Source of the DNA: Candidatus Chryseobacterium colombiense
GTDB lineage: Bacteria > Bacteroidota > Bacteroidia > Flavobacteriales > Weeksellaceae
Direction of reading: 5' to 3'
Assembly (NCBI GenBank): GCA_029203185.1
Contig: CP119310.1
Location: 1,116,001-1,180,000, forward strand
DNA length: 64,000 bases
Shown: piece after piece, positions 43,170 through 52,956 of the stretch
Layout of the letters: every line of letters starts with the position of its first letter
Position numbering within the stretch: position 1 is the stretch's first letter
The notes under the pieces: generated by a model
Databases searched by the model: none
What the model was told of the DNA's origin: nothing
What the model saw: only the letters and a program-made list of their open reading frames with translations
Made by a program: the position numbers and the translations under genes

Positions 43170-46100
43170 ATGATGAAAAAAATTTTATTTCTTTTTTCAA
43201 TAATTAGCTGTGCTTTTTTGTCTGGACAGAAAAATCTTCAAAAGAATAATGAATATTATTTTTATGAAAATAAAGGACAGATTTTAAATCAAGATGGTAA
43301 GGAAAATAAAAATGTTCAATACTTATTTTTATCAAATGGTTTAAATGTTCAATTGAAGAAAAACGGGTTTTCTTATGATGTATATCAAGTAGAAGAGGTC
43401 GCTCAAAATAATCCTGCAAAATTGAAATTAGCAACACCTGAATCAGAAAAAAAATTCAAATACAAATTTCACAGAGTCGATATTGAATTGCTTCATTCAA
43501 ATAATAACTCTGAAATTATTGCCGAAGGAAAATCTCCTGACTATGAAAATTTTTATACAATTCCTGATAAACCTTCAGGGGTTCTTAATGTTCATAGATA
43601 TAAAAAAGTTACATACAAAAATATTTACAACAATATTGATCTTGTATTTTTCAAGCCACAAGATACATTGAAACCAATTGAATATAACTTTATTATTCAT
43701 CCAGGAGGAAGAGTTTCTGACATTAAATTAAAATTTAATGGTATAAAAACCCACCTAAAAGATGATAAAATTGTAATGAACCTCCGCTTTGGAGAAATGC
43801 AGGAAAACATTCCTCAATCTTGGATAATTAATGAGAGCTCAAAGATAGAAACAGAAATAAAATTCAGGCAGATTGAGGACAACACTTATGGATTCATTGG
43901 AAGCAAAGATAATTATGACAAAGTTTTAATAATAGATCCCGTCCCAACTCCACTTTGGATAAAAAATCTACCCAATTGGGTCTACCAATCAAATAGCTAC
44001 TATAGGGTTTTTGCAAATAACAACCAAGAAGTTTACACCAGTTTTACTACTATTGCAAAGTACAATTTTGCAACAGATACTTATACGATTATGGATTCTT
44101 ATTCACAAAACTACGGTTATGTGTCTAAGTTTGATCCTTCAGGAAATAAAATATGGGGTGTTTTTATTGGAAATCATCATTATAATTATAATGGAGACAG
44201 TACAAATATGCTAAAAGATATTGTAGTCAATTCAAATAATGAAATCTATGCAATTGGTCATGCTAGAGATACTACAAACGGAACAAACACGATTACAACC
44301 CCAGGTGCACACAAAACTAACTCTTCATTTGTGAGCCAATATTATCCGATGGATAATACTGATGGTTTCATTATGAAATTCAATGACAATGGAATTAGAA
44401 TTTGGGGCACGTATTTCGGGGGGAATAATGGAGATAGTATTAACTCTATTGTTTTAGATTCAAATGAAAACTTAATATTAGCTGGTTTAGCTTTAGGAAA
44501 TGATGGCATCGCTACTCCAAATGCTGAAATACCTACTAATTCAAACATTTTAAACGGAACATCATTTATAGCTAAGTTTTCTGCCAGTGGCCAACAGCTT
44601 TACGGATCGTACTTCAATTTAAGAGAAGGTATTAAAAAAATCGATCGGGATACTTCAGGTAATATATATTTAACAGGAGATGTCTACAGAAATTATAACA
44701 CTAGCGGACCCGGTACAACAGGAACTCATCAGCAGAATATTATTGGTGAAGGAAATACATATTTAGGGAAATTAAACAGTAATTTTCAATTTCAATGGGG
44801 AACTTATTATGGAGGACGTAATTGGTATGGAATTTTACATAATATGAATGAAGGCTTTTCTAGAGTTTCGGATTTGAAAATAGATCAAGATGGAAATATT
44901 ATTTTATTAGGTAATACTAATGCACAAGAAAAAATTGCAACTTCAGGAACTCATCAGCCTGCCTATACAGGCCAAACAGGAAACGACATATACCTCACAA
45001 AATTTAATCCAAATGGAACGCAAATCTGGGGTACATATTTTGGAGCAACAACAAATATTAACGTTGATGATGATGTTTCATATTGTATTTCTATAGATGA
45101 CAATAATAATATTTTGTTTGGTGGAAGAACCTCAAACAATATCAATATAGCTACAACAAACGCTTTCCTTCCCACTAATAATGGAGGATATTATTCCGGC
45201 TTTTTTACTAAATTTAACACTACAGGAAATCAAACTTGGGGTACCTATTATTATCTTACAATCAATTCTATTTATGCTCGAGCAAATAATATATACATTT
45301 TGGGAGGTGCACAGATAAATAATAATTTCGCAAAATTCTATGATTGTGCTGCTGGAATTTCAGCAACATCAAACTCTCCCGTTTGTATCAATTCAAACAT
45401 ACAATTAAATGCTTCTGGTGGTACGATGTACAGTTGGACAGGTCCAAACGGATTTACATCTAACCAGCAAAATCCAATAATCCAAAATGCTACGATAGCT
45501 AATGCGGGAACCTACACATGTCAAATCACAGGATCGGGCGCTTGTGACGGAACTTTCAGTGTAAACGTAGTCGTTGGAGACAACACTCCCCCTGTTCCCA
45601 ATACAACAACTCTTCCGGATATTACAGGAGATTGTCACACTACAATTTCAACTATTCCTACCGCCACGGATAATTGTGCAGGAGCCATCAACGCAACAAC
45701 AACAGATCCATTGTCATATTCTCTTCCCGGAACTTATATTATTCATTGGACTTATAATGATGGAAACGGAAATACAGCAACACAAAATCAAACTGTAATT
45801 GTAACCGCTCCTGCACTCCCAACTACCATAAATGCACAACAAGTATTTTGTAAAACCAATAATCCAAAAGTTTCAGACCTTCAAATTACCGGGCAAAATA
45901 TAAAATGGTATGATGCGGCTGGAAATATTTTAACCCCAACAACAGCTTTAGTAAATGGACAAACTTACTATGCTTCACAAACCATCAATGGATGTGAAAG
46001 TAATAAGGTATCTATTCAGGTAACGATAAATGAAACTCCTAAGCCTGCAGGAAATACAGCTCAAGATTTTTGTTCTTCAGCAGCTCCAAAATTAGCTAAC

Positions 46101-47198
46101 CTAATCGTTTCCGGAACTGCTTTACAATTCTACGATGCCGCTGGAAATATACTACCATTAACAACTCCATTGGTTCATGGTACTACCTATTTTGTAACTC
46201 AGACATTGAATAATTGTGAATCGGAAAAACTGACAATTTCTGTGACTCTTTCCAACAACAATGTCCCGGCAAATGCATATTCTGTAACTTTATGCAATAC
46301 CACAACAGGAAATTCAATGGTTGTGGATTTGACATCCTATCAAGGTAACATTATTGCCAATCCAGCAGCTTATATATTTACTTATACAGATACTGCAGGA
46401 AATGTAATTTCAAATCCGTCAAACTACATTTTAAATATTGGACAGAATGGAGTTTTTGTAAAAGTTTCCACTCCGGACGGGTGTTTTAAAATTGTAAGAT
46501 TAAGTATAACACTCAATCCTAAACCAGAACTGAATCTTCCTGAAAAAATAGATTTCTGTAAAGGGAAAAGTATTGTTTTAGATGCAGGAAGTGGATACAC
46601 ATCCTATGTATGGAATACCGGAGCAACAACCCAGACAATAACAGTTTCTACGCCTGGAAATTATTCAGTAACCGTAACTAATAATTTCGGATGTCAGGAT
46701 ACAGACAATACTCTGGTAAGCTATACAATTTTACCTGAGATTGTTTCGGTTAATATCTCCAATAATACAGCAACCGTCATTCTTTCAGCAACAGGAAATT
46801 TTGAATATTCACTGAACAATTCAGCTTGGCAAGATTCCAATATTTTCTCGAACTTGAGTATGGGAGAATATATAGTGTATGTAAGAACAAAAGAAGGATG
46901 TATTATTGGCCAAAAACCTTTCTCTATTTTCAACATACCTAATACTTTTACTCCAAACGGAGATGGGTATAATGATAAATGGAAAATCGCAGGATTAGAG
47001 AATTATTCAGGATCCGAAGTAAGTGTTTATGACCGAAAAGGTCTTCTGGTTTTCAAGGAAACAATTACTAAAAAGCCTTTAATATGGGATGGAAAACAAA
47101 ATGGAAATCAACTTCCGACAGGAACCTACTGGTACATCATAAAAGTTTCTGATGGTAGAATTTATAATGGTTGGGTACTTATTAAGAACAGGGAATAA
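43170..47198 (+). CDS. Large surface protein with T9SS type B sorting domain (gliding-motility-associated C-terminus)
   Basis: A 1342-residue protein from the ATG pair at 43170/43173. Signal peptide MMKKILFLFSIISCAFLSG. Then the DUF7948-like region (FYENKGQILN, PSGVLNVHRYKKVTYKNIY; about 30-250), a beta-propeller with SBBP-type repeats (FDPSGNKIWGVFIG, FNDNGIRIWGTYFGG, FNPNGTQIWGTYFGA; about 250-730), an Ig/PKD-like segment, a HYR-like domain near 810-890 with TYNDGNGNTATQN, two short repeats with GCESNKVSIQ/NCESEKLTISV, and the final FTPNGDGYNDKW...YWYIIKVSDGR sorting domain. Surface adhesin or matrix protein is likely; the partner is unknown. Confidence 0.88.
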   Translation: MMKKILFLFSIISCAFLSGQKNLQKNNEYYFYENKGQILNQDGKENKNVQYLFLSNGLNVQLKKNGFSYDVYQVEEVAQNNPAKLKLATPESEKKFKYKFHRVDIELLHSNNNSEIIAEGKSPDYENFYTIPDKPSGVLNVHRYKKVTYKNIYNNIDLVFFKPQDTLKPIEYNFIIHPGGRVSDIKLKFNGIKTHLKDDKIVMNLRFGEMQENIPQSWIINESSKIETEIKFRQIEDNTYGFIGSKDNYDKVLIIDPVPTPLWIKNLPNWVYQSNSYYRVFANNNQEVYTSFTTIAKYNFATDTYTIMDSYSQNYGYVSKFDPSGNKIWGVFIGNHHYNYNGDSTNMLKDIVVNSNNEIYAIGHARDTTNGTNTITTPGAHKTNSSFVSQYYPMDNTDGFIMKFNDNGIRIWGTYFGGNNGDSINSIVLDSNENLILAGLALGNDGIATPNAEIPTNSNILNGTSFIAKFSASGQQLYGSYFNLREGIKKIDRDTSGNIYLTGDVYRNYNTSGPGTTGTHQQNIIGEGNTYLGKLNSNFQFQWGTYYGGRNWYGILHNMNEGFSRVSDLKIDQDGNIILLGNTNAQEKIATSGTHQPAYTGQTGNDIYLTKFNPNGTQIWGTYFGATTNINVDDDVSYCISIDDNNNILFGGRTSNNINIATTNAFLPTNNGGYYSGFFTKFNTTGNQTWGTYYYLTINSIYARANNIYILGGAQINNNFAKFYDCAAGISATSNSPVCINSNIQLNASGGTMYSWTGPNGFTSNQQNPIIQNATIANAGTYTCQITGSGACDGTFSVNVVVGDNTPPVPNTTTLPDITGDCHTTISTIPTATDNCAGAINATTTDPLSYSLPGTYIIHWTYNDGNGNTATQNQTVIVTAPALPTTINAQQVFCKTNNPKVSDLQITGQNIKWYDAAGNILTPTTALVNGQTYYASQTINGCESNKVSIQVTINETPKPAGNTAQDFCSSAAPKLANLIVSGTALQFYDAAGNILPLTTPLVHGTTYFVTQTLNNCESEKLTISVTLSNNNVPANAYSVTLCNTTTGNSMVVDLTSYQGNIIANPAAYIFTYTDTAGNVISNPSNYILNIGQNGVFVKVSTPDGCFKIVRLSITLNPKPELNLPEKIDFCKGKSIVLDAGSGYTSYVWNTGATTQTITVSTPGNYSVTVTNNFGCQDTDNTLVSYTILPEIVSVNISNNTATVILSATGNFEYSLNNSAWQDSNIFSNLSMGEYIVYVRTKEGCIIGQKPFSIFNIPNTFTPNGDGYNDKWKIAGLENYSGSEVSVYDRKGLLVFKETITKKPLIWDGKQNGNQLPTGTYWYIIKVSDGRIYNGWVLIKNRE

Positions 47199-47205
47199 CA
47201 AAAAG

Positions 47206-47225
47206 CGAGCAGAAATTTCTGCTCG
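47206..47225. terminator. Bidirectional terminator after the T9SS surface protein
   Basis: CGAGCAGAAATTTCTGCTCG (47206-47225) is a perfect palindrome, with A and T runs outside; also ends the convergent CvfB-like gene. Confidence 0.9.
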
Positions 47226-47250
47226 TTTTTTTTATTTTTACAATAGCTGG

Positions 47251-48075
47251 CTAAAGTAATTTAATTTTATCTTCTTCAATATCAATAATCTTATCTTTAT
47301 AAAGCCCTCCAATCGCTTTTTTAAAGTTCTTTTTACTCATCTGAATTTCATCTTTAATCTCTTCCGGAGTGGATTTATCTGAAAGGTAAAGCAGTCCGTA
47401 GTTTTCTTCTAATTTGTCTAAAATTTTCTTTTTAAACTCATCAATATTTTCAAAACCTTGAGGTTGTAAAGAAACATCTATTTTCCCATCTTCTCTGATT
47501 TCTTTGATATAACCTGATTCTTCAGACAAAGGGTATAATTTTTTGAAAACGTCCGAACTGTAGATTAATCCAATATATTTTTTATTGATCACCACATTCC
47601 AGCCCAATTCACTTTCATTCATCATCATCAAATCAACTTTATCTCCTTTTTTGAAAGGTAAGTCCTGATACTGCGGATTTCTTTTAAATTTTGTCGTTCC
47701 TGTAATTAAATCCAGATCTTCATCTACATAAAGGTAAACCAAATATCTTTTACCATCAATAATTTTAGTTTTTTGCTGTTTGTAAGGAATAAATAAGTCT
47801 TTGATAATTCCCCAATCCATAAAAGCGCCACTTGGCAAACTTTGTACACAGCTCATTACTGCAAACTCTCCCACTTCAGCCAAAGGAATTTCCGTAGTTG
47901 CTTTCAGTTTATGATCGTCTTGATAAACGAAAACTTCCATTTCATCACCAATTTCTTTTTCATCCTGAACAAAAATTTTAGGTAAAAAGGCTTTTTCACC
48001 AGTATCATCTGTTAGGATCCATCCTGAATTGTTTTTGTCTGAAATTTTTAAAGTCTGAGTTTTTCCGGGTTGCAT
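47251..48075 (-). CDS. CvfB-family S1-domain RNA-binding protein
   Basis: A 274-residue protein built of several S1/OB-like beta segments: LKISDKNNSGWILTDD (about 9-24), FLPKIFV, AVMSCVQSLPSGAFMDWG (about 72-90), LITGTTKFKRNPQYQDLPF, and VVINKKYIGLIYSSDVFKKL. The last 60 residues form a winged-helix-like end (TPEEIKDEIQMSKKNFKKAI). This matches CvfB/YitL proteins, which bind RNA and affect virulence factor expression in Staphylococcus; the role in Flavobacteriia is not known. Monocistronic. Start ATG at 48073-48075. Confidence 0.88.
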   Translation of the reverse strand: MQPGKTQTLKISDKNNSGWILTDDTGEKAFLPKIFVQDEKEIGDEMEVFVYQDDHKLKATTEIPLAEVGEFAVMSCVQSLPSGAFMDWGIIKDLFIPYKQQKTKIIDGKRYLVYLYVDEDLDLITGTTKFKRNPQYQDLPFKKGDKVDLMMMNESELGWNVVINKKYIGLIYSSDVFKKLYPLSEESGYIKEIREDGKIDVSLQPQGFENIDEFKKKILDKLEENYGLLYLSDKSTPEEIKDEIQMSKKNFKKAIGGLYKDKIIDIEEDKIKLL

Positions 48076-48211
48076 GTATGATAAATTAGCTCACAAAGGT
48101 ACGGAAATATAAAAGGAAATTGCAAAACTGAAAATCATATCATAAAAATAGAAGGATTACAATCTCATCTCTCTTCACTCTACTTTAGGAATTTGAAACA
48201 AAATCCATTAA

Positions 48212-49054
48212 TTATCTTTTACTGCTTTCAAAATCAAACGCATCACAAACGATAAAATATTTATGTTTATCAACACAATTATTAAATATGGATTTTGCCA
48301 AAGACAATTTATTTTTATCAAAACTCATTTCTTTCACCAAAGTCTGAATCTGTAGAGATGTAAACATTGTTGTACGCATCTGTTGTCGTATCATAGAAAG
48401 TCTGTCGTCGTCAAATCTTGCATTTTTCTGAAGCATAAAAAGAAAATCACTGAAAGAATTGTTATCCATCACATTAGCATAATTTCCTCCGTTATTCCAA
48501 TTATTGCCCTGATTTCCATAAGGATTATTCCAGACATCGTTCCAATTATTAAAACCATAAGACTGATTTTGAACGGGATAAGAATCCAACAGATACAACC
48601 CTTTATTGGTAAAAAAATCAAGGACTAATCTGCTGTTATTACGGACATTTAAAGTTGTTCTGTATAATAAATAGCCATTTTCATAAATAGAAATCGGAAT
48701 TCTTCCCGATGGCAAATCAAAAAATCTAAATTTCCCGGAATTGTTAGCCATAAACTGATCGCCTAATTCTACACTAAATATCCCCTGCTCCGGGATTCTA
48801 AGAAAAACTTCAGAATAACCATATTCATTATTCCATTGATAGCTTGGATTTTTAATTGCGGAACTGTTATTTCTATTTTGATTTCTAAATCCAGAGTTAT
48901 TGCCCGTCCTTTCCTCAATTCTTGGGAGATTAGATGATGATTCTATCTCAGTTTTTGAGGCTTCATTTTTTAAAAGCTCACCTGTCTTTCCTGCTTCTTG
49001 TGCAAATGAAAATGTTCCTGTAAGAAGCAATAAACCTATAAATATATTTTTCAT
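48212..49054 (-). CDS. Exported DUF4476 protein
   Basis: A 280-residue protein with signal peptide MKNIFIGLLLLTGTFSFAQ. A charged N/S/Q-rich spacer follows, then a beta domain (FSVELGDQFMANNSGKFRFF...SGRIPISIYEN) and an Asn/Gly/Trp-rich linker (NNWNDVWNNPYGNQGNNWNN). The C-terminal 90 residues are the DUF4476 helical domain (SDFLFMLQKNARFDDDRLSM, VKEMSFDKNKLSLAKSIFNN, YFIVCDAFDFESSK). Family function is unknown; found in Bacteroidota envelopes. Monocistronic. A 136-base gap to the next gene holds no clear terminator. Confidence 0.85.
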   Translation of the reverse strand: MKNIFIGLLLLTGTFSFAQEAGKTGELLKNEASKTEIESSSNLPRIEERTGNNSGFRNQNRNNSSAIKNPSYQWNNEYGYSEVFLRIPEQGIFSVELGDQFMANNSGKFRFFDLPSGRIPISIYENGYLLYRTTLNVRNNSRLVLDFFTNKGLYLLDSYPVQNQSYGFNNWNDVWNNPYGNQGNNWNNGGNYANVMDNNSFSDFLFMLQKNARFDDDRLSMIRQQMRTTMFTSLQIQTLVKEMSFDKNKLSLAKSIFNNCVDKHKYFIVCDAFDFESSKR

Positions 49055-49097
49055 AAACCTTTTTTAAACTCTATCGCTACTTTTATGCCAAAAAAAA

Positions 49098-49120
49098 GAG
49101 AAACCATAGTATGGTTTCTC
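49098..49120. terminator. Terminator of lpdA (also faces the DUF4476 promoter region)
   Basis: GAGAAACCAT (49098-49107) pairs with ATGGTTTCTC (49111-49120), A run before and T run after. Confidence 0.88.
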
Positions 49121-49146
49121 TTTTTTTATATATGATTATTTTTCAA

Positions 49147-50550
49147 TTACATATGAATTGGTCTTTTCGCCGTAGCATCCAAAGCCGCTTCTTTAATTGC
49201 CTCAGCATACGTTGGGTGTGCGTGAGAACTTCTTGCAATATCTTCTGCACTTGCACGGAATTCCATAGCAATTACACCTTCTGCAATAAGATCAGCTGCT
49301 CTTGCTCCTACGATATGCATTCCTAACACTTCGTCAGTTTTTTCGTCTGCAATAATTTTAACCAAACCATCAACATCTCCACTTGCACGGCTTCTTCCCA
49401 AAGCTCTCATCGGGAAAGATCCCACTTTGTAAGCTACTCCTTCTTCTTTTAGCTGCTCCTCAGTTTTACCTACTCCCGCAACTTCTGGCCAAGTGTAAAC
49501 AACTCCAGGAATTAAATTATAATTAACGTGAGGTTTTTGTCCGGCTAAAGTTTCAGCAACGAAAACTCCTTCTTCTTCAGCTTTGTGAGCCAACATAGCC
49601 CCTTTAATCACATCTCCGATTGCATAGATATTAGCAACATTAGTCTGAAGATGATCGTTTACCTTTACTCTTCCTCTTTCATCAAGCTCAACACCGGCTT
49701 TCTCTAATCCAAGACCTTCGGTATAAGGCTTTCTCCCTACAGAAACTAAACAATAATCTCCTTCAACACTTACTTCTTCTCCTTTTTTATCTTTAGCAGT
49801 GATTTTTACCGTATCTCCGTTTCTTTCAACCGCAGAAACCGCTGTAGAAAGCATGAATTTCATACCTTGTTTTTTAAGAACTTTAGTTAATTCCTTGCTT
49901 AAAGCTCCATCCATTCCAGGGATGATCTTATCCATAAATTCAACAACAGTTACCTGAGCTCCTAATCTTAAATAAACTGAACCTAATTCAAGACCGATAA
50001 CACCTCCACCGATTACGACCAAATGCTTAGGAATTTCCTTAAGATTTAAAGCTTCTGTAGAAGTGATTACTCTTTCTTTATCTAAAGTGATGAAAGGCAA
50101 AGTAGATGGCTTAGAACCTGTTGCAATAATGGTATATTTAGATTCGATCGTTTCCGTAGAACCGTCGTTTTTCGTTACTTTAATCTGAGTAGCAGATTCG
50201 AAGCTTCCCACCCCTTCAAAAACAGTGATTTTGTTTTTGTTCATCAGATAGCTGATTCCGTCTGTATTTTGCTTGATCACCTCATTTTTACGCTCGATCA
50301 TTCTTGCGATATCAGCCTGAGGTTCATTGATAATGATTCCGTGACCTGCAAAATTGTGTTTTGCATTCTCAAAATGCTCAGAACTATCCAAAAGCGCTTT
50401 TGACGGAATACATCCAACATTAAGGCAAGTTCCTCCCAAAGTAGGATATTTTTCAATAATTGCTGTTGTAAAACCTAATTGTGCAGCACGGATTGCAGCA
50501 ACATAACCACCAGGACCAGAACCGATTACGGTAACATCGAATTGACTCAT
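49147..50550 (-). CDS. lpdA: Dihydrolipoyl dehydrogenase (E3)
   Basis: A 467-residue FAD enzyme that reoxidises dihydrolipoamide in the pyruvate, 2-oxoglutarate or branched-chain dehydrogenase complexes. FAD-binding GSGPGGYVAA (10-19), redox-active cysteines C42 and C47 in GGTCLNVGCIPSK, NAD-binding VVIGGGVIGLELGSVYLRLG near 183-202, and the C-terminal base SSHAHPTYAEAIKEAALDA with the conserved histidine. It stands alone, not in an E1/E2 operon. Length normal. Confidence 0.97.
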   Translation of the reverse strand: MSQFDVTVIGSGPGGYVAAIRAAQLGFTTAIIEKYPTLGGTCLNVGCIPSKALLDSSEHFENAKHNFAGHGIIINEPQADIARMIERKNEVIKQNTDGISYLMNKNKITVFEGVGSFESATQIKVTKNDGSTETIESKYTIIATGSKPSTLPFITLDKERVITSTEALNLKEIPKHLVVIGGGVIGLELGSVYLRLGAQVTVVEFMDKIIPGMDGALSKELTKVLKKQGMKFMLSTAVSAVERNGDTVKITAKDKKGEEVSVEGDYCLVSVGRKPYTEGLGLEKAGVELDERGRVKVNDHLQTNVANIYAIGDVIKGAMLAHKAEEEGVFVAETLAGQKPHVNYNLIPGVVYTWPEVAGVGKTEEQLKEEGVAYKVGSFPMRALGRSRASGDVDGLVKIIADEKTDEVLGMHIVGARAADLIAEGVIAMEFRASAEDIARSSHAHPTYAEAIKEAALDATAKRPIHM

Positions 50551-50663
50551 GTTATTTTATGAATTTGTTTATTATTAACTTTCTTACTTCTTACAAATTT
50601 AACGATTAATTACCACGTGAGAAAGTGAGATTTATCAATTTTTCAACAATGAATTCAAAGTTT

Positions 50664-51320
50664 TTATTTTGAGTTTCTTATTTTTCCGCGATTGTCAACA
50701 CCAGTTTTAATAATAAAAAAAACAATCAATAAAGTCATTAATAAGGAAGGCAAAATCTGACTGTACGGTTTATAATCAGGTAAAATGGTTCCGACAAATG
50801 CAGAGAACAAACCTCCTAATGCGCTCATCATTTTAGCCAGGTGTTCATACAGCCAAAGCTTTCCGTATTTCGATTGAGGAATATAATACCGAAAAATATC
50901 GTATCCTATCACCATAAACAAATATCCAACTGCGGAATAGATAACTACCGAATTCCAGTAAAATCCTACAGATTGTAAATAATATAAAAAAAACAAAGTT
51001 GTAAGAACCGAAATAATCATCACCAATACATCTTTCCAGTAAAACACATTAGATTTTTCTTTCACAATCCGAAATCCTGAATACGTGTTATAGCCCGCCA
51101 AAAGAGTAATAACAAGAAGAAACAGATTACGCTTAAAAATAACAACACCTAAGATACCCGTGATAATAACGAAAATCATAGCAAAAGTAAAAATCTTCCC
51201 CGCTTTCTTATGCCATACCGTTCCTTTTGGTTTGAATAAGATAATAAATCCTAAAATCAGAGCAATACTTCCTGCAATGATGTGAATGATAATGTTTACC
51301 GAATGAAAAATTGTGTTCAT
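50664..51320 (-). CDS. DUF2306-type membrane protein
   Basis: A 218-residue protein with about six hydrophobic segments, starting MNTIFHSVNIIIHIIAGSIA. The segment LILGFIILFKPKGTVWHKKAGKIFTFAMIF near residues 19-48 matches the DUF2306 family, conserved polytopic proteins with histidines in the loop (TVWHKKAGK) that could bind haem or metal. Function unknown. The start could also be an ATG at 51354-51356; 51320 is preferred because it begins the first helix. It follows the membrane-linked AraC gene by about 70 bases. Confidence 0.7.
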   Translation of the reverse strand: MNTIFHSVNIIIHIIAGSIALILGFIILFKPKGTVWHKKAGKIFTFAMIFVIITGILGVVIFKRNLFLLVITLLAGYNTYSGFRIVKEKSNVFYWKDVLVMIISVLTTLFFLYYLQSVGFYWNSVVIYSAVGYLFMVIGYDIFRYYIPQSKYGKLWLYEHLAKMMSALGGLFSAFVGTILPDYKPYSQILPSLLMTLLIVFFIIKTGVDNRGKIRNSK

Positions 51321-51388
51321 AGTTTTTAGCGACAAAAGTGATCGAAAATCGGTCATCAGTCGTCCTAAATGATAGATCCGGACCTATT

Positions 51389-52492
51389 TTATACAGATTT
51401 TTTGTATTCAGAAGGCGTTTTTCCGGTTTCTTCTTTGAAGATTTTGTTAAAAGTCGATTTGGAATTAAAACCGGATTCAAATGCAATTCCGAGGATGGAA
51501 TATTTTGAAAAATCAGGATTGCTGAGTTTGTTTTTTACCTCTTCTATTCTGTAAGAATTCACGAATTTGTAAAAATTGGTATTCAGATTCTGATTAATGA
51601 TCTGAGAAAGCTGATGCGTCGAAATATTCATTAATGAAGATAATTTCTGTAAACTCAGTTCTTCATCCAAATAAGGTTTATTTTCCTGCATGAAGACCAG
51701 CAGTTTTTGAGAAATTTCAGAAAATTCTTCCGACTGAACAGTTTCCTTCTCTATTATCTTTACTTTTTTCTCTAAAACGACCGGATGATAGATAATACTC
51801 TGTCTTAGACTAAAAAATACAATGCAAAATAAATACAGACTCTGAACAGCTGCAACAATAACAAATATTTTTACGGAAGTAACATTAAAAATATCATTTC
51901 TAAAGCTGATCATTGCCAAAACAATGATAAAAAGAAAGATCAGGGAAGCCAAAATATACTGCAACCAGTTCAAACTGATCTTTTCCAAGGCTGAATAATA
52001 TTCCAGAAGTATTTTTTGATATTCTCTCAAGGCTAAAAAACACAGTACAATGTATATTACCGGAATTATTGCCATTGGGAAAGTCAATACATTAAGTAAT
52101 ACTCCATTTTCATGTTGTGAAAAATAAGGAATACTGTTTTTGAAATTTATTTGGAGATAAAAATCAGAAATACAATATAGTACAATGGTGTAAAAAATAT
52201 AAAGCAGGGAATGCTTTACGATATATTTTATCTTAAAATCAATAGTAAATGTAATGGAAATAATATAAAGATACAGCATTCCAATACTTAAGACAGGAAT
52301 TGTAAAACACAAAATCTGGAGCCGAGCCGGAATCTCAGAAGAAAAAAGATAATATAACAGATTGAAGCAAGAAACGATCATCCATACCACCAAATACTTG
52401 TCAGAAGATGTCTTTTTGTTTTTCGAAAATACCAGAAAAATGCATAACAATGCAATCATGATTCCCGAAAAAGCAATGCTTTCAATTATCAT
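51389..52492 (-). CDS. AraC-family regulator with N-terminal membrane domain
   Basis: A 367-residue protein. The N-terminal 235 residues hold about seven hydrophobic segments (MIIESIAFSGIMIALLCIFLV..., YILASLIFLFIIVLAMISFR), then a linker and, from about residue 265, a C-terminal AraC helix-turn-helix pair: LSLQKLSSLMNISTHQLSQI and SILGIAFESGFNSKSTFNKIF with TGKTPSEYKKS. A membrane-embedded sensor fused to DNA-binding lets it respond to signals at the membrane. It precedes the DUF2306 gene on the same strand. Stimulus unknown. Confidence 0.88.
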   Translation of the reverse strand: MIIESIAFSGIMIALLCIFLVFSKNKKTSSDKYLVVWMIVSCFNLLYYLFSSEIPARLQILCFTIPVLSIGMLYLYIISITFTIDFKIKYIVKHSLLYIFYTIVLYCISDFYLQINFKNSIPYFSQHENGVLLNVLTFPMAIIPVIYIVLCFLALREYQKILLEYYSALEKISLNWLQYILASLIFLFIIVLAMISFRNDIFNVTSVKIFVIVAAVQSLYLFCIVFFSLRQSIIYHPVVLEKKVKIIEKETVQSEEFSEISQKLLVFMQENKPYLDEELSLQKLSSLMNISTHQLSQIINQNLNTNFYKFVNSYRIEEVKNKLSNPDFSKYSILGIAFESGFNSKSTFNKIFKEETGKTPSEYKKSV

Positions 52493-52537
52493 ATAGTCTC
52501 AAAACATTTTATATTGATATTTAGGCATTTAAATTAG

Positions 52538-52882
52538 CTATAGATTAAGCTTTCCTTGTCCAAATTCTCCCATGCTCTCAAAAAAAGAACCACCATATAC
52601 GTACCAATCAAGGCTTTCAAGAAATTCTACTGCATTTTCCGGTGTAATGTTCGGGCGATCTTTTTTAGAAACAATTCCTTTGTACCATCTTCCTGATTTA
52701 GAATAATGTTCATATTCAACGAAATAATGAATCCAAATTCTTTGACAAAGTTTGCACTGCTGAATCGTCACTTCTCCATATCTTCCGTTCGTATGATCTA
52801 TACCCAATTCAGAACTTCTGTATTCTGTATAATTTGAGGTCGGTTTTTCACAAGCGCATCCTAATTTCTGAATTTTATTCAT
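52538..52882 (-). CDS. Small protein with CxC/CxxC pairs, function unknown
   Basis: A 114-residue soluble protein. Cysteines occur as GCACEK at the N-terminus and QQCKLCQRIW around residues 42-51, a CxC...CxxC spacing that could bind zinc or form disulfides. YVYGGSFFES and GQGKLNL end it. No family recognised. It starts 74 bases past the end of the glycosyltransferase gene and stands before the membrane AraC gene on the same strand. Function unassigned; likely cytoplasmic. Confidence 0.65.
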   Translation of the reverse strand: MNKIQKLGCACEKPTSNYTEYRSSELGIDHTNGRYGEVTIQQCKLCQRIWIHYFVEYEHYSKSGRWYKGIVSKKDRPNITPENAVEFLESLDWYVYGGSFFESMGEFGQGKLNL

Positions 52883-52956
52883 TGAGTGATCGATTTACAT
52901 AAAATAATGCCTCAAATGTAAGAAAATAAGACTCTACAGCGCAAATACAGTGATTT

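Noticed and set aside
43204..43437. Antisense frames inside the large T9SS gene.
   Set aside because: Shadows of the coding strand; no start context or protein-family similarity.
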